Origin: JACPDH01 sp041671505
GTDB lineage: Bacteria > Acidobacteriota > Thermoanaerobaculia > Gp7-AA8
DNA length: 64,000 nt
Reading direction: 5' to 3'
Assembly: GCA_041671505.1 (NCBI GenBank)
Contig: JBAZBK010000002.1
Span: forward strand, 327,603 to 391,602
Below, piece after piece: positions 43,260-51,121 of this stretch. The translations under genes and the position numbers were made by a program. The notes below the pieces were generated by a model, which had not been told where the DNA came from, searched no databases, and was given only the letters and a program-made list of their open reading frames with translations. The first letter of the stretch is position 1. Each line of letters begins with the position of its first letter.

Positions 43260-45932
43260 CTAACCAATCGGCTCGAAACGCCCCTGGAAGAATCGAAGCG
43301 CAGGCGGCTCGTAGACGAACTTGAGTCCCTTGATCTCGCTGCGTCGCTGATACAACCGCGCGATGCCGTCGGCGACCGCCTTCATCTGGTCGTTCGAGTA
43401 GACGCGGCGCGGAATCGTGAGTCGCACGAGCTCGAGCTGCGGACGGTAGTTCTTCCCCGTCTTCGGGTCGCGCCCCTTCGAAACGTTGCCGCGCTCCATC
43501 ACGCGAACGCCGGTCTCGATGTAGATCTCGGCCGCGAGACGCTGCGCCGGGTACTCGTCCTGGTCGACGTGCGGCAGGAACGCCTTCACGTCGACGAAGA
43601 CCGCGTGCGTTCCGGTCGGCCTTACGATCGGCACGCCCGCCTGCTTCAGGCATTCGGCGAGATACGCGGTCTGCTCGACGCGGTCGCGGATGTAACGGTC
43701 GTCGAGCATCTCCTCGACGCCGCGCGCCATCGCGGCGAGATCGGCCGCAGGCAGGCCGCCATCGTGGACTCCACCTTCATAGATACGCAGCTTCGCTTCG
43801 GCAGCGCGCGCCCATTCGGCGTTGTCCTTGAATGCGAGGAGCCCGCCGATGTTGATCAGGAAGTCCTTCTTGCCCGACACGGTGCAGCCGTCGCCGTACT
43901 CCATGATCTCGCGAAGGATGTCCTTGATCTGCGTCGATGCGTATCGCGGATCCTTCTTCCGGATCATGTAGGCGTTCTCGACCGCGCGCGTCGCGTCGAA
44001 GAGGACCGGGATTCCCTTCGGCCGGCAGTAGGTGTAGACCTCGCGAAGGTTGTCCATGCTCACCGGCTGGCCGCCCGCCATGTTCACCGAGAGCTCGAAC
44101 GAGATGTAAGCAACCTTTTCTGCGCCATGCTCCTTCACGAGCGCGTCGAGCTTGGCGAGATCGATGTTCCCCTTCCACGGGAAGTCGCTCTGCGGCTGGT
44201 GCGCCTCGTCGACGATGATGTCGACGAAGGTTCCGCCAGCGAGCTCCTGGTGGAGCTTCGTCGTCGTGAAGTACATGTTCCCCGGCACGAACTGCCCGGG
44301 CTTGATGAGCACCTCGCTCTGGATGTGTTCGGCCGCGCGTCCCTGGTGCGTCGGCAGGATGTACTTGTAGCCGTAGATCTCCTGCATGAGCCCGACGAAG
44401 CGGAGGTACGCCTCGCTCGTCGCAGGCGTCGCGCGCGCGCCGTCATACGCGGCCCATTGGTCGGTGCTCATCGCGGTCGTCCCCGAGTCGGTGAGCAGGT
44501 CGATCGCCACGTCGGCCGAGCGGAGGAGGAAGGTGTTCCATCCCGCCTCGCGGATCGCCCGTTCGCGCTGCTCGCGCGTCGTGCGCGCGACCGGCTCGGT
44601 CGTGTGGACGACGAACGGCGCGGTGTCGAACTCCTTGTTCTTCATGTCCGCGAAGATCCAGCGGAAGTGGAGCTCGTCGTGCCACTCCCCTCCCGTTTCG
44701 AGATCGATCGCCGGAACGTGCTCGCGCTGGCCGTAGAGCGAGATGATCGCGTCTGCCACCTGGTCGAGCTGTGCGTTCGACATCGCGAGGCGCGGGATCT
44801 GCACCGGCAGCAGCGCGTCACGGCCGACGAGCCCGGTGACGAGCGCGCGCGCGCCGGAGGTCTGGTAAAGCGCACAGGCGAGCGCGTGCTGCTGATGCTG
44901 CTTCAGGTGAGGCAGGAACTCGTCCGCCTTGAGGTACGCGCCGTCGCAGCCGCGCTCGAGCGGAACGCCGGCGTCGCGGAGGCGCGCGGTGAAGCGCTCG
45001 GTCTGGTACATCGCCCACTGCACTTCCGACTCGTCGCACATCTCGTTGATGCCGCGCGCGAGCACTTCCATCGTGCGCCCCGCCATGCCGCCGTAGGTGT
45101 GCAGCCCTTCGAAGACGACGACCTCGTTCATGAAGTGCTCGTTGTCGGCAGGGTTGTCGGTGGCGATGAGGCCGCCGGTGTTGCTCTTCGCGTCCTGCGC
45201 GCCGTCGAGCAGGATCACGTGCGCCGTCTTCGCGATCACCTTGACGATGTCGGCGATCGTGCGGTCGGCCATTCCCGGCTCGTGCCGCTGGATGTACCAG
45301 GCGTTCTCCACGACGCGCGAGACGTCGAGCAGGAGTCGCAGCCCGTGCTTGTCTGCCGTCGCGCGCACGGCGCGGAGCCCCGCGAGGCTGATCGGGTGCT
45401 GGCCGTCGGCGAAGCACTGCATTCCGATCAGCGCCGCCTTACGCACGGACAGGAGCTTCTCGAGCATGGCGATGCTGACGTCGCCGGTGAAGAGCTTCGC
45501 GTCGTGGTCGCGGACGTCGGCGATCTCGATGCCGCGCGGCGCGTGGATGTCGACGCGGTTGCGCGCGTTGCTCGGAATCAGCGACCCCTTCGGCGTCAGC
45601 GTCGCGACGATCAGCTTCACGGCGCCTAACGTATTGTGCGTCGGGCAGACATAGGTGTGGCCGAGGACCTTGTTGACCGCGGCGGTGAGCGTCTCGAAGT
45701 TCGTCGCGCCGGCGTAGGCCTCGTCGCCGATGAGCTGGCCCGAAATCTGCTCCTGGCTCATCGCGCCGGTGCCGTACGACACCATGTCGAACGCGATCTC
45801 CGACGGCGTCATGTTGAAGACGTTGAAGTGCGCGCGCGCGAGGTTGCGCTTGCGCTCCTCGGGCGTGGGAAACGTGACGAGCCGGACGGTCTTGGTCTTG
45901 TGCGGCTCGTGGATCGGATTGGCGACAGGCAT
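43260..45932 (-). CDS. Double-length tyrosine phenol-lyase/tryptophanase-like enzyme (tandem fusion)
   Basis: The 890-residue protein is two beta-eliminating-lyase copies in tandem (about 1-435 and 436-890). The C copy has DLLTDSGTTAMS, THQGR (phosphate loop), NMYFTTT, and FDATRAVENAYM. It also has SGKKD, whose Lys689 aligns with the PLP Lys257 of Citrobacter tyrosine phenol-lyase, ETGVRVMERG, and VRLTIPRR with carboxylate Arg837. Thr556 and Arg810 match the phenol-lyase rather than the tryptophanase choice. The N copy reads DGAQD instead of SGKKD and THNTL instead of THQGR, and has lost Arg837's equivalent, so it cannot hold PLP. It does keep GDEAYAG with Tyr73, which in the C copy is Pro503. 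GGAGAG lies six bases before the ATG at 45932. An Lrp/AsnC regulator is divergent. Confidence 0.92.
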   Translation of the reverse strand: MPVANPIHEPHKTKTVRLVTFPTPEERKRNLARAHFNVFNMTPSEIAFDMVSYGTGAMSQEQISGQLIGDEAYAGATNFETLTAAVNKVLGHTYVCPTHNTLGAVKLIVATLTPKGSLIPSNARNRVDIHAPRGIEIADVRDHDAKLFTGDVSIAMLEKLLSVRKAALIGMQCFADGQHPISLAGLRAVRATADKHGLRLLLDVSRVVENAWYIQRHEPGMADRTIADIVKVIAKTAHVILLDGAQDAKSNTGGLIATDNPADNEHFMNEVVVFEGLHTYGGMAGRTMEVLARGINEMCDESEVQWAMYQTERFTARLRDAGVPLERGCDGAYLKADEFLPHLKQHQQHALACALYQTSGARALVTGLVGRDALLPVQIPRLAMSNAQLDQVADAIISLYGQREHVPAIDLETGGEWHDELHFRWIFADMKNKEFDTAPFVVHTTEPVARTTREQRERAIREAGWNTFLLRSADVAIDLLTDSGTTAMSTDQWAAYDGARATPATSEAYLRFVGLMQEIYGYKYILPTHQGRAAEHIQSEVLIKPGQFVPGNMYFTTTKLHQELAGGTFVDIIVDEAHQPQSDFPWKGNIDLAKLDALVKEHGAEKVAYISFELSVNMAGGQPVSMDNLREVYTYCRPKGIPVLFDATRAVENAYMIRKKDPRYASTQIKDILREIMEYGDGCTVSGKKDFLINIGGLLAFKDNAEWARAAEAKLRIYEGGVHDGGLPAADLAAMARGVEEMLDDRYIRDRVEQTAYLAECLKQAGVPIVRPTGTHAVFVDVKAFLPHVDQDEYPAQRLAAEIYIETGVRVMERGNVSKGRDPKTGKNYRPQLELVRLTIPRRVYSNDQMKAVADGIARLYQRRSEIKGLKFVYEPPALRFFQGRFEPIG

Positions 45933-45986
45933 CGGTTCTCTCCTTGCGGAGAACATCCTACGCAAGCCAACGAGCCGATTGAACGA

Positions 45987-46035
45987 GTTATATGTGGCAA
46001 TTTCGCATTCTTGGTGATGCTTTATTAGGTAAAAT
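45987..46035. promoter_or_regulatory. Divergent promoter/operator region, lyase / Lrp-type regulator
   Basis: This AT-rich stretch contains an imperfect palindrome, ATGTGGCAATTTCGCAT (45992-46008). A TATAAC box for the lyase lies on the minus strand (45987-45992), and a TAAAAT box for the regulator at 46030-46035, only six bases before its ATG. The palindrome overlaps the lyase -10 box and is a plausible site for the regulator. No good -35 box is seen on either strand, consistent with activator dependence. Confidence 0.5.
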
Positions 46036-46041
46036 TGAGAA

Positions 46042-46545
46042 ATGAGCACGAAAGACGAAAGAGTTCTCGATGCGAAGGGCTGGCAGATCATCCGGGAGCT
46101 TCAGCTCGAGGGTCGGCTGAGCTTCGCCGAGCTCGGGCGGCGCGTCGGTTTGTCGACTCCCGCGGCCGCCGAACGCGTGAAGAATCTCGAGGCGGCCGGA
46201 ATCATCCGGGGCTACCGCGCCGAGATCGACCTCGACAAGGTCGGCCTCCCGATTCTCGCGGTCATCCGCATGAGCGCCGTCGGCGACGTCCTCACCCGCA
46301 TCACATCCGCCGTGCGCGACATGCCCGAGGTGCTCGAGTGCCACCGCGCCACCGGAGCCGACTCGTTCATCATGAAAGTCGCCGTCGCCTCGGTCGAGCA
46401 TCTCGAAGCGCTGATCGACCGCCTGACGCCGTTCGGATCGACCTCGACCTCGATCGTCCTATCCTCACCTGTCACGCGCAACATCGTCGAGCGCGCGGGA
46501 CAGGAGACCGCGCGCAAAGCCACCCGGCGAGGAAAAGCGTCGTAG
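46042..46545 (+). CDS. Lrp/AsnC family transcriptional regulator
   Basis: The 167-residue protein has an N-terminal winged helix-turn-helix (LDAKGWQIIRELQLEGRLSFAELGRRVGLSTPAAAERVKNLE without gaps to family spacing). An RAM/AsnC ligand domain follows (GYRAEIDLDKVGLPILAVIR, VLECHRATGADSFIMKV, LIDRLTPFGSTSTSIVLS). The basic C-terminal tail is somewhat longer than usual. Lrp family members sense amino acids, so this protein probably controls the divergent lyase in response to Tyr, Trp or a related amino acid. The mRNA may be nearly leaderless. Confidence 0.92.
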   Translation: MSTKDERVLDAKGWQIIRELQLEGRLSFAELGRRVGLSTPAAAERVKNLEAAGIIRGYRAEIDLDKVGLPILAVIRMSAVGDVLTRITSAVRDMPEVLECHRATGADSFIMKVAVASVEHLEALIDRLTPFGSTSTSIVLSSPVTRNIVERAGQETARKATRRGKAS

Positions 46546-46557
46546 GCGAATCACGCG

Positions 46558-46920
46558 TCAGGCGCCGATGCGTTCCAGCGAGTCGACGGACTTGATCTCG
46601 ATCGAGAGCGCTTTCCCCATCAGCATGGCGCCGAGGCGCACGAACGGGGAACCCGACACCAGCCAGACTGTGGCGATGCGTCCCCTCATCTCCTGGAGCG
46701 CATCCTGCCAGACCCGCCTTGCCTGCGAGTCATAGCCCTTCATGCGCCGGCAGTCCCAGACGATCGTGAGCGGCGCCGTCCCCGTGGACTGGAGCTCGGC
46801 ACGCCACGCACGAATCGCCTCTTCCGCAGCCGCCGACGTGAGCTCCTGCGGAAAGCGGAATTCCAGGCACTTCCGGTTGCGGTACGTTTCCCACACCACA
46901 TTCACCCGTTCAGCTTCCAT
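46558..46920 (-). CDS. Small STAS-like protein of unknown function
   Basis: The 120-residue protein alternates strands and helices: NRKCLEFRFPQELTS, an AIRAWRAEL helix, then LTIVWDCRRMKGYDSQARRVW, RIATVWLVS and SIEIKSVDSL. This resembles STAS/SpoIIAA-like folds. A conserved phospho-Ser site cannot be assigned. It is convergent with the Lrp gene and separated by 12 bases. Confidence 0.6.
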   Translation of the reverse strand: MEAERVNVVWETYRNRKCLEFRFPQELTSAAAEEAIRAWRAELQSTGTAPLTIVWDCRRMKGYDSQARRVWQDALQEMRGRIATVWLVSGSPFVRLGAMLMGKALSIEIKSVDSLERIGA

Positions 46921-47056
46921 CGATCATTCCCCTCCCTGCGTACAGCTCGAGTCTGCTTCTGCCGAGGATGCACGACGCGCCGGAATCATGACGTGCCGCA
47001 CGTCGGCAGGGGTTGTGTTCCGAGTCACGGGCGGCGGGGTCAGCGCCACCTCGCCG

Positions 47057-49261
47057 CTACGAATTCGGCGGATAGAGCTTCTCGAACTCCGGGTCGCCGT
47101 GCAGGAGCGTGAGGTCGGGGTCTCGCCTCGCCCAGCCCGGATCCTTGTAGCCCGTCTCCCAGGCGCGGCGCAGCGTCTTCATTGCCTCTTCCTTCCTGCC
47201 GAGCTGGCAGAAGACGCACGCCAGGTTGTAGAGCACCGTCGCCTCGTTAGGCCGCAGCGCCATCGCGAGCGTCGCCTCCCGCATCGCGTCCTCGATGCGC
47301 CCGACGTCGGCGTACGCGCCCGCCAGCAGGGCGCGGGCCCGCGCATCCTCGGGGACCTGCCTCACGTGCGCGTCGAGAATCTCGGCGTGCTGGAGCGTCA
47401 GGTTGCGGAGCGCGTCCTTCTTCCCGAGCGATCCCATCGCGTTCATGATCGGGATGAAGATGTTGTAGTCGTTTCCGGCCGCCTTGAGCGCCTCGTCCTT
47501 GATGTCGATCGTTCCCTGGAAGTCGCCCGCCTGGAAGAGCGAGCGGCCGAGCAGGTACCAGGCGCCTTCGGTGTCGGGCTTCCGCACGATCACCTCGCGC
47601 ACCTTCCGCGCCGCCTCCTCGTACTTCTCCTCGACGTAAAGGATCCAACTTTCGGCGAGCTGCACCTCGGGCGCGTTAGGCTGCAGCGCGCTCGCGCGCT
47701 GCGTCGCGACGACCGCGCGCCTCAGCCAGTCGCCCTTGCGCTCGTAGTGGTAGTGAAACTGCGCGCAGACGTTCGCGATCGCGGCGTGCGCGAGCGCGAA
47801 GTTCGAGTCGATCGAGACCGCGTTCTCGAACATCTGCAGCGCGAACTCCATGTCCTGCCGCGTGAGGCGCCGCGCGTAGCTCTTGCCGCGCAGATAGAGG
47901 TCGTAGGCCTGCAGATCGGCCGTCGGCTTCGCCGCGAGGTCCTGCTGCTCCTGCGGCGAGAGCGTCACGCGAAGCGCTTCCGCGATCCGGTGCGCAATCT
48001 CGTCCTGAACCTCGAACACGTCCTTCATCTCGCGGTCGAATCGCTCGCTCCAGACCGGAAAATTGCTCTGCGTGTCGACGAGCTCGGTATTGATGCGCAG
48101 CCGGTTCCCCGCGCGGCGCAGGCTCCCCGTGAGGACGTAGCTCGCCTTGAGCTGCTGGCCGATCTGCGTCGGGGTCGCCTGCTTGTCGCGATACGCGAGC
48201 ACCGTCGCGCGCGAGAAGATCTTCAGCCCCTTGATCTTCGTCAGCTCGGTGATGATGTCTTCCGTGACGCCGTCGCGCAGGTACTCGTCTTCCTTCACGC
48301 CGCTCAGGTTCTCGAAGTAGAGGACGGCGACCGACTTCTCCTGCGCCGCCGGCGTGACTCCCTGGCGCGAACCGCTCGATTCGCTCGCGCGGCGGCCGCC
48401 CGAGTCGAGATCGCGCCTCAGCCGCTTCAAGTCGGTCCGCATCTCCGAGGCGTTCTGGTAGCGCAGATCGCGGTCCTTCTCGAGCGCCTTGCCGAGGATG
48501 CGCGCGAACTCGATCGGAATCGCCGGGTTCGCCTCGTTCGCCGGCGCCGGATCGCGGTTGAGGATCGCCTCGAAGACGACCGCGGACGACTCGCCCTGGA
48601 ACGGGAGCCTGCCGGTCGACATCTGATAGAGAACCGTCCCTAACGAGAAGATGTCGGTCCGGGCGTCGGTCGGTTGCGCACGCGCCTGCTCGGGCGACAT
48701 GTACGAGACGGTCCCTAGCGTCGTGCCCGCCTGCGTCAGCTCGTCATGCCTCATCGCGGTCGCCTCGGACATTCCGCTGTTCGCCAGCATCCGCTCGACC
48801 TTCGCGAGCCCGAAGTCGAGGATCTTCGCCTGGCCGCGCGCGTTGAGGAAGATGTTCGCCGGCTTGATGTCGCGATGGACGATCCCCTTCGAGTGCGCCG
48901 ACTCGAGCGCGTCGGCGAGCTGAATCCCCGCGTCGAGCAACTCGTCGATCGCGAGCGGCCCGCGCCGCGCCCGCTCGTTGAGCGGCTCCCCTTCAAGCAG
49001 CTCCATCGCAATGAAGTGCTGCCCCTCGAACTCGTCGATCGCGTGGACTGTGCAGATGTTCGGATGGTTCAGTGCCGACGCCGCGCGCGCCTCGCGCTGG
49101 AAGCGCTCGAGCGCCGAGGAGTCCTGCGCCAGCTCGGGAGGGAGAAACTTCAGCGCGACGTGGCGGCCCAGTGTGGTGTCTTCCGCTTCGTACACCACGC
49201 CCATGCCACCGCTGCCGAGCTTTGCAGTAACCCGGTAGTGCGAAATCGTACGACCGATCAT
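47057..49261 (-). CDS. Ser/Thr protein kinase with TolB-like domain and TPR repeats
   Basis: The 734-residue protein has a kinase domain (about 8-280) with LGSGGMGVVYEAED, VALKFLPP, HRDIKPANIFL, DFGLAKVE and VSYMSPEQ. A linker without an obvious membrane helix follows. A TolB-N/FlgO-like domain begins SVAVLYFENLSG (about 305-430), and TPR repeats run to the end (ALAHAAIANVCAQ, VLYNLACVFCQLGRKEEAM). Layout is close to the kinase at 4201-6603, so the two are probably paralogues. A candidate promoter lies about 30 bases upstream. Confidence 0.9.
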   Translation of the reverse strand: MIGRTISHYRVTAKLGSGGMGVVYEAEDTTLGRHVALKFLPPELAQDSSALERFQREARAASALNHPNICTVHAIDEFEGQHFIAMELLEGEPLNERARRGPLAIDELLDAGIQLADALESAHSKGIVHRDIKPANIFLNARGQAKILDFGLAKVERMLANSGMSEATAMRHDELTQAGTTLGTVSYMSPEQARAQPTDARTDIFSLGTVLYQMSTGRLPFQGESSAVVFEAILNRDPAPANEANPAIPIEFARILGKALEKDRDLRYQNASEMRTDLKRLRRDLDSGGRRASESSGSRQGVTPAAQEKSVAVLYFENLSGVKEDEYLRDGVTEDIITELTKIKGLKIFSRATVLAYRDKQATPTQIGQQLKASYVLTGSLRRAGNRLRINTELVDTQSNFPVWSERFDREMKDVFEVQDEIAHRIAEALRVTLSPQEQQDLAAKPTADLQAYDLYLRGKSYARRLTRQDMEFALQMFENAVSIDSNFALAHAAIANVCAQFHYHYERKGDWLRRAVVATQRASALQPNAPEVQLAESWILYVEEKYEEAARKVREVIVRKPDTEGAWYLLGRSLFQAGDFQGTIDIKDEALKAAGNDYNIFIPIMNAMGSLGKKDALRNLTLQHAEILDAHVRQVPEDARARALLAGAYADVGRIEDAMREATLAMALRPNEATVLYNLACVFCQLGRKEEAMKTLRRAWETGYKDPGWARRDPDLTLLHGDPEFEKLYPPNS

Positions 49262-49289
49262 CGATCCATCCTCTTGGGAATCCGCGGAG

Positions 49290-49319
49290 ATGCTACAAGG
49301 CGCGCGACCGAAAGGTCAA
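49290..49319 (-). promoter_or_regulatory. Candidate promoter of the kinase-TPR gene
   Basis: On the minus strand TTGACC (49314-49319) and TAGCAT (49290-49295) are 18 bases apart, giving a start about 20 bases before the ATG at 49261. Confidence 0.45.
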
Positions 49320-49326
49320 AGAGACC

Positions 49327-49400
49327 GGGGTCACAGCCGCAATATGAAGTATTTGCCGGGGCACGTGTCGCCAAATATTTCATATTGCGGCTGTGACCCC
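49327..49400. repeat. Long near-perfect inverted repeat, GGGGTCACAG-headed
   Basis: Two 29-base arms (49327-49355 and 49372-49400) match at 28 of 29 positions around a 16-base loop with a CACGTG core. The arms begin GGGGTCACAGCCGCAATATG. Similar GGGGTCA-ended palindromes flank REP/RAYT-type or IS200-type repeats in many genomes. No transposase is nearby. As RNA it would be a very strong hairpin in the gap between two minus-strand genes. Confidence 0.8.
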
Positions 49401-49420
49401 AACGTGACGCCAGCGCCAGC

Positions 49421-49933
49421 TCACTTCTGATTACAGGCGAAGATCTTCCGCAGCGAGTCGCCGTTCTTGAAGATGATGTCGTGGATCCGCCACCCCTCCG
49501 GCGTCTTGCGCACGTCGTACTGGAGTCGCACGTTCCAGTTCTTCCACGCGTCCGACAGACCGGTGAACGTCACCTCGTAGAGGTCGCCCGATTTCCCCTT
49601 CACCTTGCGGATCTTCGGCGGCGTGATCCCCTTCTCGTCGTAGTCCTGCGCGTCAAGAAACGGATCGCCGTCGAGGCAGCCGACCTCCTGCATCCGCGCC
49701 GAGTACTCCCCATCCTTCTTGAAGAGTTCGACGAGCGATGCATCGCAATACTTCGCGAGCACCGCCGAATCCTCCCACGCGATCGCCTTCCCGGCCCACG
49801 GCTGGTGGTCTGCGTAGACGAGCCTAACCAACTCTTCGGGAGTTGCAGGGGCGGGCGCCGCAAGAATCGCGACGGCCGGAACGAGACATAGGAACGACAC
49901 GATGAGAACCGAAACGCGGCGTATCACGGTCAT
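49421..49933 (-). CDS. Hypothetical secreted protein (DUF3828-like)
   Basis: The 170-residue protein has a signal peptide (TVIRRVSVLIVSFLCLVPAVA). A helical-plus-sheet domain contains ELVRLVYADHQPW, CLDGDPFLDAQDY, then YDVRKTPEGWRIHDIIFKNG, resembling the DUF3828 and lipocalin-like small domains that share an NTF2-type fold. No catalytic function is known. I start at ATG 49933; a TTG eight codons earlier is possible. Confidence 0.65.
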   Translation of the reverse strand: MTVIRRVSVLIVSFLCLVPAVAILAAPAPATPEELVRLVYADHQPWAGKAIAWEDSAVLAKYCDASLVELFKKDGEYSARMQEVGCLDGDPFLDAQDYDEKGITPPKIRKVKGKSGDLYEVTFTGLSDAWKNWNVRLQYDVRKTPEGWRIHDIIFKNGDSLRKIFACNQK

Positions 49934-49993
49934 GGAGACTGCATTTTGCCGCAAAGCGGGGCGGAGGCACAGGGCCGAAGTGCGGCAGCGACC

Positions 49994-50653
49994 TCACACG
50001 GCGGCGCGAAGCGGCCACCCAAGGAGCCTCTGGACGACGCGCTTCAGCTCGATTGCAAGAATCGGCTTGCGAAGGAACGCGTCGACGTGGAAATCGCTCT
50101 TCGCCTCCTCCTCGTACTGCTTGTCGCGGTAGAGCGACGTGATCAACACGACTTTGATGCCGCGCGTGCGCGGGTCGGACTTCACCTGGCGTGAGACCGC
50201 GCGGCCGTCGAGCCCCGGCATCAGGGCGTCCGACACGATGATCGCGGGTCGATACGCGTAGAGTTGCATGAGCGCCTCGATTCCGTCGTGAGCGGTCACG
50301 ACGCGGTAGTCGGACATGAGCGCCCGGCAAAGCATCGTCCGGGTCACCCTGTCGTCTTCGGCAACGAGAACGACAGGGCGGTCGTCATCGTGCCGCGCCT
50401 CCTCTCGCGTCTCCGTCTCAGGCTCGGCGAGCGTGAACGCGCCGTACTTCGTGACCCACTCTGCGGGTGCTGCGCACGAGCACCTGTCGCATGTCGGGCA
50501 GACTCCCGTCCTGCAGCGCGCGATGCAGTCGCACCATCGAGCCTCGGCGCGGTCGAAATGCCGCGCGCAGTGGAAGCAGAGTGCGTACTGGAGCGATTCG
50601 AGCCCCGGTGAGTTCATTCCAGGAACCGGTCTAGGGCCAACGTGCGTTTCCAT
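49994..50653 (-). CDS. Response regulator with N-terminal Cys-rich domain
   Basis: The 219-residue protein has a Cys-rich N-terminal ~65 residues (CFHC, then CDC, CRTGVCPTCDRCSC), likely to bind one or two zinc ions. A receiver domain follows: VLVAEDDRVTRTML for the acidic pocket, IVSDALMPGLDGRAV with the phospho-Asp, and FLRKPILAIEL with the Lys. There is no output domain. Single-domain receivers usually relay phosphate or bind partners; the zinc part may recruit one. No kinase is adjacent. The ATG 12 codons later is an alternative start. Confidence 0.82.
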   Translation of the reverse strand: METHVGPRPVPGMNSPGLESLQYALCFHCARHFDRAEARWCDCIARCRTGVCPTCDRCSCAAPAEWVTKYGAFTLAEPETETREEARHDDDRPVVLVAEDDRVTRTMLCRALMSDYRVVTAHDGIEALMQLYAYRPAIIVSDALMPGLDGRAVSRQVKSDPRTRGIKVVLITSLYRDKQYEEEAKSDFHVDAFLRKPILAIELKRVVQRLLGWPLRAAV

Positions 50654-51121
50654 GAGGTCGTCGTTGCCTCTCCCGAGGAGGCCGCGCGCGTCGTAACGAC
50701 GAGCCGCAACCTTCCCCTTTCCACCTGAGTCCCCCGTCAGCCGGGCGAAATACAGCGGGAAGCGATAATCTCCGGGGTGGCCGGGTCAGGCCTTTGCGTT
50801 GCGGGGCTCCCTTCTGCTTTAGCTTCCGCGGAATTCCGAAGCTCTGACTCGGGTAACTGCCGACTCCATCAGCTGCCCCCGTGGCAACTGACCCGACAAC
50901 ACGGCTGAACATTCATGGTGCCTGCTCTCTGCCGCAAGGCATTGTCGAGTTCGTGATTCGCGGCCCCGGACGCCCGCCTCGGGTCCGACTCCGAAGCACG
51001 AACGTGAGAGTAGTTCTCAGATTCCATAAAAAGATCTTGACAAACGCTGCGGCAGTATAATTGCCGGCATACCTTGGAGACCATGGAGGCCTGCACAAGG
51101 CTAAGAGCAAAGGAGATCTAG
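50654..51121. other. Long non-coding region with several inverted repeats
   Basis: No gene is supported in these 468 bases. Short open frames across it lack ribosome sites and family motifs. Inverted repeats are present, for example AGCTTC/GAAGCT around GGAATTCC (50821-50843) and GGGTCAGTTGCC at 50883-50894 (minus strand), facing GGGTAACTGCC at 50851-50861. Part may be a structured 5' leader of the response regulator on the minus strand or of the secreted protein on the plus strand. I could not match it to a known riboswitch. Confidence 0.4.
51037..51061 (+). promoter_or_regulatory. Candidate promoter of the secreted 186-residue protein
   Basis: TTGACA (51037-51042) and TATAAT (51056-51061) are each perfect boxes but are only 13 bases apart, less than the optimum. 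One box may be used with a partner elsewhere. Confidence 0.4.

Noticed and set aside
43260..45932. Assembly or frameshift artefact joining two separate lyase genes
   Set aside because: The frame is open throughout, the two halves differ strongly in sequence, and their losses are complementary, which an artefact would not produce.
43260..46091. A 943-codon version of the lyase starting inside the Lrp gene
   Set aside because: The extra 53 residues overlap the divergent regulator and have no family match; the ATG at 45932 has a good ribosome site.
50740..50900. Possible cyclic-di-GMP-I (GEMM) riboswitch on the minus strand (ACGCAAAGG-like core near 50790)
   Set aside because: The GGCAAA element and the matching 3' GGGUUGCC strand of the GEMM core could not be found in the right order.
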